Of a stretch of DNA of 64,000 bases, positions 60,830 to 64,000 are shown one piece after another. A program made the position numbers and the translations under genes. The notes below the pieces were generated by a model, which did not search any database, had not been told where the DNA came from, and saw only the letters and a list, made by a program, of their open reading frames with translations. Every line of letters starts with the position of its first letter. Position 1 is the first letter of the stretch. Origin of the DNA: Bacillota bacterium (GTDB lineage: Bacteria; Bacillota; Bacilli; Paenibacillales; Paenibacillaceae); assembly GCA_023460795.1 (NCBI GenBank), contig JAEWPC010000018.1, positions 251,784 to 315,783 on the forward strand, read 5' to 3'.

Positions 60830-62287
60830 TTATAACGAATAGTTAGGCGCTTCTTTCGTAATCTGAACGTCGTGCGGATGGCTTTCGCGCAAGCCCGCGC
60901 CCGTGATGCGAACGAATGCGGTGTCGTTCTTCAATTCTTCGATCGTACCCGTACCGCAATAGCCCATGCCTGAGCGAAGTCCGCCGAGCAATTGATGAAT
61001 CGTTTCTTTAAGAGGGCCTTTATAAGCAACGCGGCCCTCGATTCCTTCCGGTACGAGCTTGCTCTCGTTCTCTTGGAAGTAACGGTCCTTACTGCCTTCC
61101 TTCATCGCGCCGATGGAGCCCATGCCGCGATAGGATTTGTAACGACGTCCTTGATAAATCTCCGATTCGCCCGGGCTTTCTTCCGTGCCTGCGAACAGGC
61201 TACCGAGCATCACGCAGCTCGCGCCGGCCGCAATAGCTTTCGTAATCTCGCCGGAGTACTTGATACCGCCGTCGGCGATGATCGGAACGTTGTATTCGCG
61301 CGCAACCGATGCGCAATCGTAAATTGCCGTGATCTGCGGCACGCCGATACCGGCGATAATGCGCGTCGTGCAGATCGAACCAGGTCCGATGCCGACTTTA
61401 ACGACGGATGCGCCGGCTTCGATAAGATCCCGAGTCGCTTCTCCCGTGGCCACGTTGCCCGCAACGATCGTGAGCTCCGGATACTTGTCGCGAAGCTTGC
61501 GAACCATCGACACGATGTCGATATGGTGCCCGTGAGCGGAGTCGACGACAAGCACGTCGATGCCTGCATGAACCAAAGCTTCAGCGCGCTCGAACGTATC
61601 CTTGGATACGCCGACTGCCGCGCCAACGAGCAAGCGGCCGTGCTGATCCTTAGCCGCGTTCGGGAATTGGATCGCTTTCTCGATGTCTTTGATCGTGATA
61701 AGTCCTTTGAGCGTGTTCGTGTCGTCGACCAAAGGCAGCTTCTCGATCTTATGTTGTTGAAGGATGCCTTCCGCCTGTTGAAGCGTCGTTCCGACAGGAG
61801 CGGTAACGAGGTTATCGCGCGTCATCACTTCTTTGATCTTAATGGAGTAATCGTGCACGAAGCGCAAGTCGCGGTTCGTTAGAATGCCGACCAATTTGCC
61901 GTTCTCGTCGCAGATCGGAACGCCCGAAATGCGGTACTTGCCCATCAACTCTTCCGCGTCATAGACGTGATGCTCGGGAGTAAGCGAGAAAGGATTCGTA
62001 ATAACGCCGCTCTCCGAACGCTTCACGCGGTCGACTTCCTGGGCTTGCTGAGCTACCGACATGTTCTTGTGAATGATTCCGATACCGCCCTCACGCGCAA
62101 TCGCGATCGCCAAAGCCGATTCCGTGACCGTGTCCATCCCCGCGCTGATCAACGGAATGTTGAGCTTCACCGAAGGACTGAGCACCGTCGAAACGTCGAC
62201 GTCCCGCGGAAGAATGGAAGATTTCCGAGGAACAAGCAGAACGTCGTCGAACGTCAGTCCTTCTTTGGCGAATTTGTTATGCCACAC
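60830..62287 (-). CDS. guaB: Inosine-5'-monophosphate dehydrogenase
   Basis: 485 residues. The TIM-barrel catalytic domain has the active-site cysteine in GPGSICTTR. Two CBS domains (about 95-215) are inserted in the barrel and contain MTRDNLVTAP. It oxidises IMP to XMP with NAD, the first step from IMP to GMP. Its place next to rRNA and dacA matches Bacillus. Confidence 0.97.
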   Translation of the reverse strand: MWHNKFAKEGLTFDDVLLVPRKSSILPRDVDVSTVLSPSVKLNIPLISAGMDTVTESALAIAIAREGGIGIIHKNMSVAQQAQEVDRVKRSESGVITNPFSLTPEHHVYDAEELMGKYRISGVPICDENGKLVGILTNRDLRFVHDYSIKIKEVMTRDNLVTAPVGTTLQQAEGILQQHKIEKLPLVDDTNTLKGLITIKDIEKAIQFPNAAKDQHGRLLVGAAVGVSKDTFERAEALVHAGIDVLVVDSAHGHHIDIVSMVRKLRDKYPELTIVAGNVATGEATRDLIEAGASVVKVGIGPGSICTTRIIAGIGVPQITAIYDCASVAREYNVPIIADGGIKYSGEITKAIAAGASCVMLGSLFAGTEESPGESEIYQGRRYKSYRGMGSIGAMKEGSKDRYFQENESKLVPEGIEGRVAYKGPLKETIHQLLGGLRSGMGYCGTGTIEELKNDTAFVRITGAGLRESHPHDVQITKEAPNYSL

Positions 62288-62346
62288 GAATAATTACCCC
62301 CTTGCCGGTTGCAGTCCGGCATATAGTCTCCGATTGATTATCTGCA

Positions 62347-62375
62347 ATCTTAGCAGAGGCACTTGTGACTGTCAA
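62347..62375 (-). promoter_or_regulatory. Promoter of guaB
   Basis: TTGACA, 17 nt, TAAGAT on the minus strand, about 60 nt before the guaB ATG. No purine riboswitch was seen in the leader. Confidence 0.75.
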
Positions 62376-62438
62376 GCACAATCGGAACGTTGGAAAACCG
62401 CGCCATTTCGGCATTTTCACCGTTTTCATAAATGCGGT

Positions 62439-63650
62439 TTAACGATTCAATGGCGGATAGCGACTGGCTGAATTCCATAGCAAATAGGATGGGTACCCGG
62501 CCTGGGCCGCAGCCGAAATTTGCTCGCGTACCTGCTTCGTTCCGTAGGTCTGATGCGGATGGAGCCAAGTCGCCGAGAAGCTCTGCAGCCAAGGCCGCAC
62601 TTTAGCCGTATCGATTCCTTTCGCCTTTAATCGTTCGTTCCTGCGACTAATGTCCATAAGGGCGTGCGTAATAATCGGTCTCGGCGACAGGTCTGGGTGC
62701 TTCACGCCCCAAATTCCGTCCGAGTAGTGCGAGGGATAGACCATGGGCGATACCACGTCAATTTCCTTCGCGATCGTTGCCCAGTTCTGCCCGATCCCCA
62801 TATCGTCGTTCGAGGAACCGACCAGTCCGAACACATCGGCGGACACCCTTACGCCGACTTTGTGCATTCTAACCGATGCACGATGCAGAAACTTGCCGAT
62901 GACGTCGCTCTTAGACCAACGCTTCGGATTCGCGTATGCGACCTCTTGGTCGACTTTCTTCTCGTTCTCCGGAAAACGCACATAATCGAACTGGACCTCA
63001 TCGAATCCGATTCGGGCGGCATGCTCCGCAAGCTTGAGCGGATACTCCCATGCTTCCTGGCGATAAGGGTCGATCCACGGAATGCCCCCCTTGTCCGTCC
63101 ACGTACGGCCATTCTTGCGCTTGATGCTCCAGGCAGGTACGGCTCGCGCAAGTTCAGGATTCTTGAACGTCACGATTCGTGCGATCGCGTAGATGCGATG
63201 CTGCTTCAGTTTCTTCACGAGACCCGCGATCTGCTCCGCGGAACGAGTTTTCGCGATGGTGAACGAATCGGGGTGCGCCGACTTCGGCAGTGCCGTCAGC
63301 GTCATTCCGCTATTGATGTCCACGACGACAGCGTTCAACTCCGTCTTGTCCAAGAGATCGATGAGCTCGTCCATGCGCTTGCTGCGAGCGACGTGAGACG
63401 AAACGTAAATTCCCCTGATCGGTTCCGCTGGCTTACGCAAATTGACCTTCTCGGCGTCCTCCGCGGTTGCGGCTTGTGTATCGTACACCCGCTTGGACGC
63501 ACCGGGGGCTTGGGACGTTGTCGATTGAGGCAAGGCATTGATCGTTGGCTGCTTGAGCTCTCGCGGAGACTCGGTGTTCGCGGATGTACAGCCTCCCAAG
63601 AGGAGCGCCAACGCCGTACTGACTAACGTTGTTCTTGTCCATTCCCGCAT
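62439..63650 (-). CDS. DUF4015-type putative glycoside hydrolase lipoprotein
   Basis: 403 residues from the ATG at 63650; GGGAGGTG lies 13 nt upstream. A lipoprotein signal ends in LLGGC. After a Ser/Thr/Gln-rich linker, residues about 75-400 form a TIM-barrel-like domain. It includes RGIYVSSHVAR, VVVDINSGM, FDEVQFDYVRFP and SPMVYPSHYSDG, the pattern of the DUF4015 glycoside-hydrolase-like family. The substrate is unknown. Acidic residues in DEVQFDYVRFP are candidate catalytic groups. Confidence 0.82.
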   Translation of the reverse strand: MREWTRTTLVSTALALLLGGCTSANTESPRELKQPTINALPQSTTSQAPGASKRVYDTQAATAEDAEKVNLRKPAEPIRGIYVSSHVARSKRMDELIDLLDKTELNAVVVDINSGMTLTALPKSAHPDSFTIAKTRSAEQIAGLVKKLKQHRIYAIARIVTFKNPELARAVPAWSIKRKNGRTWTDKGGIPWIDPYRQEAWEYPLKLAEHAARIGFDEVQFDYVRFPENEKKVDQEVAYANPKRWSKSDVIGKFLHRASVRMHKVGVRVSADVFGLVGSSNDDMGIGQNWATIAKEIDVVSPMVYPSHYSDGIWGVKHPDLSPRPIITHALMDISRRNERLKAKGIDTAKVRPWLQSFSATWLHPHQTYGTKQVREQISAAAQAGYPSYLLWNSASRYPPLNR

Positions 63651-63771
63651 GGCGAGCAGATGACACCTCCCGCTAGTTAAGAATGCTTGTAGTGTTCGCA
63701 TCGGCGGTTGATGTTGTGAGTTGGAGTTAGTGGGATTGCAGGCGGGGAAATCCAAATTTGTGAGAGATAAA

Positions 63772-63796
63772 CAAAAAAACCACCGTTACCGGTGGT
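63772..63796 (-). terminator. Terminator of the rRNA operon
   Basis: ACCACCG and CGGTGGT with loop of 4 nt, followed by seven T on the minus strand, about 95 nt after the 23S end. Confidence 0.85.
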
Positions 63797-63887
63797 CTGA
63801 TCTGCATAGGTAGGCTTGCGCCTTGAAAACTGGATGCGAAACAAAGCGTTGGTGAAAGTTTGAAACATCCTGACCATCCGTATCATT

Positions 63888-64000
63888 AGGATAAGCCCTC
63901 GACCGATTAGTACTCGTCAGCTCCACACGTTGCCGCGCTTCCACCCCGAGCCTATCAACCTCGTGTTCTTCAAGGGGTCTTACGAATTGGGAAATCTCAT
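63888..64000 (-). rRNA. 23S rRNA, 3' end (partial)
   Basis: The minus strand reads GAGCTGACGAGTACTAATCG near the end, followed by GGGCTTATCC, the conserved 3' end of 23S rRNA. The rest lies beyond the window. The exact last base is uncertain by a few nucleotides. No 5S gene follows before the terminator. Confidence 0.93.

Noticed and set aside
62288..62438. Purine riboswitch before guaB
   Set aside because: The predicted leader from the TTGACA-17-TAAGAT promoter is only about 50 nt and lacks the conserved purine aptamer pattern.
63797..63887. 5S rRNA after 23S
   Set aside because: The stretch is too short and does not show 5S conserved segments.

Overview
The window comes from a spore-forming, moderately high-GC Firmicute of the Paenibacillaceae type (Paenibacillus or Cohnella-like). 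The evidence is a Spo0E-family phosphatase, an SspP-type spore protein, an SLH-domain surface protein, sigma-A and sigma-W-like promoters, tRNA genes with encoded CCA, and the conserved oriC-proximal order rRNA - guaB - dacA - pdxS - pdxT - serS - tRNA-Ser on the minus strand at the right end. The order of this block is shared with Bacillus. The replication origin therefore probably lies beyond position 64000.

Layout. 1-4.2 kb: end of a motB-like gene, then a convergent minus-strand cassette of ATP-grasp ligase, MurE-like Mur ligase and Asp/Glu racemase. 4.3-6 kb: a glucosaminidase-like protein, tadA (with a palindrome carrying two DnaA boxes in its leader) and a Spo0E-like protein. 6.1-11.6 kb: a two-component system with a MacB/BceAB-like ABC transporter and a candidate response-regulator box. 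11.6-13.7 kb: a LacI regulator, a methyltransferase and tRNA-Arg(CCU).

13.8-37.3 kb is the most striking part. It is an accessory block with a patatin fusion protein, a YHYH protein, an NHLP-type peptide exporter (HlyD, C39-ABC, second ABC), four GG-leader precursor peptides without cysteine, a divergent symporter coupled to a solute-binding lipoprotein, two paralogous sensor kinases (one without its phospho-acceptor histidine), an MFS pump, an OmpR-type regulator, and a 7TM/HPt kinase with a receiver-STAS partner. Five promoters in the block share one architecture: two YTGACA-like hexamers 11 bp apart, then 11 nt, then a TAnnnT -10 box. This suggests that the whole block is one regulon, probably controlled by the OmpR-type regulator at 32885-33571.

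37.4-41.9 kb: nfeD-floT behind a sigma-W-like promoter, an SLH protein and a YebC-family regulator. 42.2-48.9 kb: a maltodextrin locus (GH13 enzyme, MalG, MalF, MalE, LacI) without its own ATPase. 48.9-56 kb: mntH with two candidate MntR boxes, tRNA-Pro, a lipoprotein, a YitT protein, three small genes (one sspP-like) and an RCC1-repeat protein. 56-64 kb: a 73-bp duplication of the tRNA-Ser 3' end and terminator, tRNA-Ser(UGA), then serS, pdxT, pdxS, dacA, guaB, a DUF4015 lipoprotein and the 3' end of a 23S rRNA.

All assignments come from reading the sequence and from family knowledge. No database search was run.
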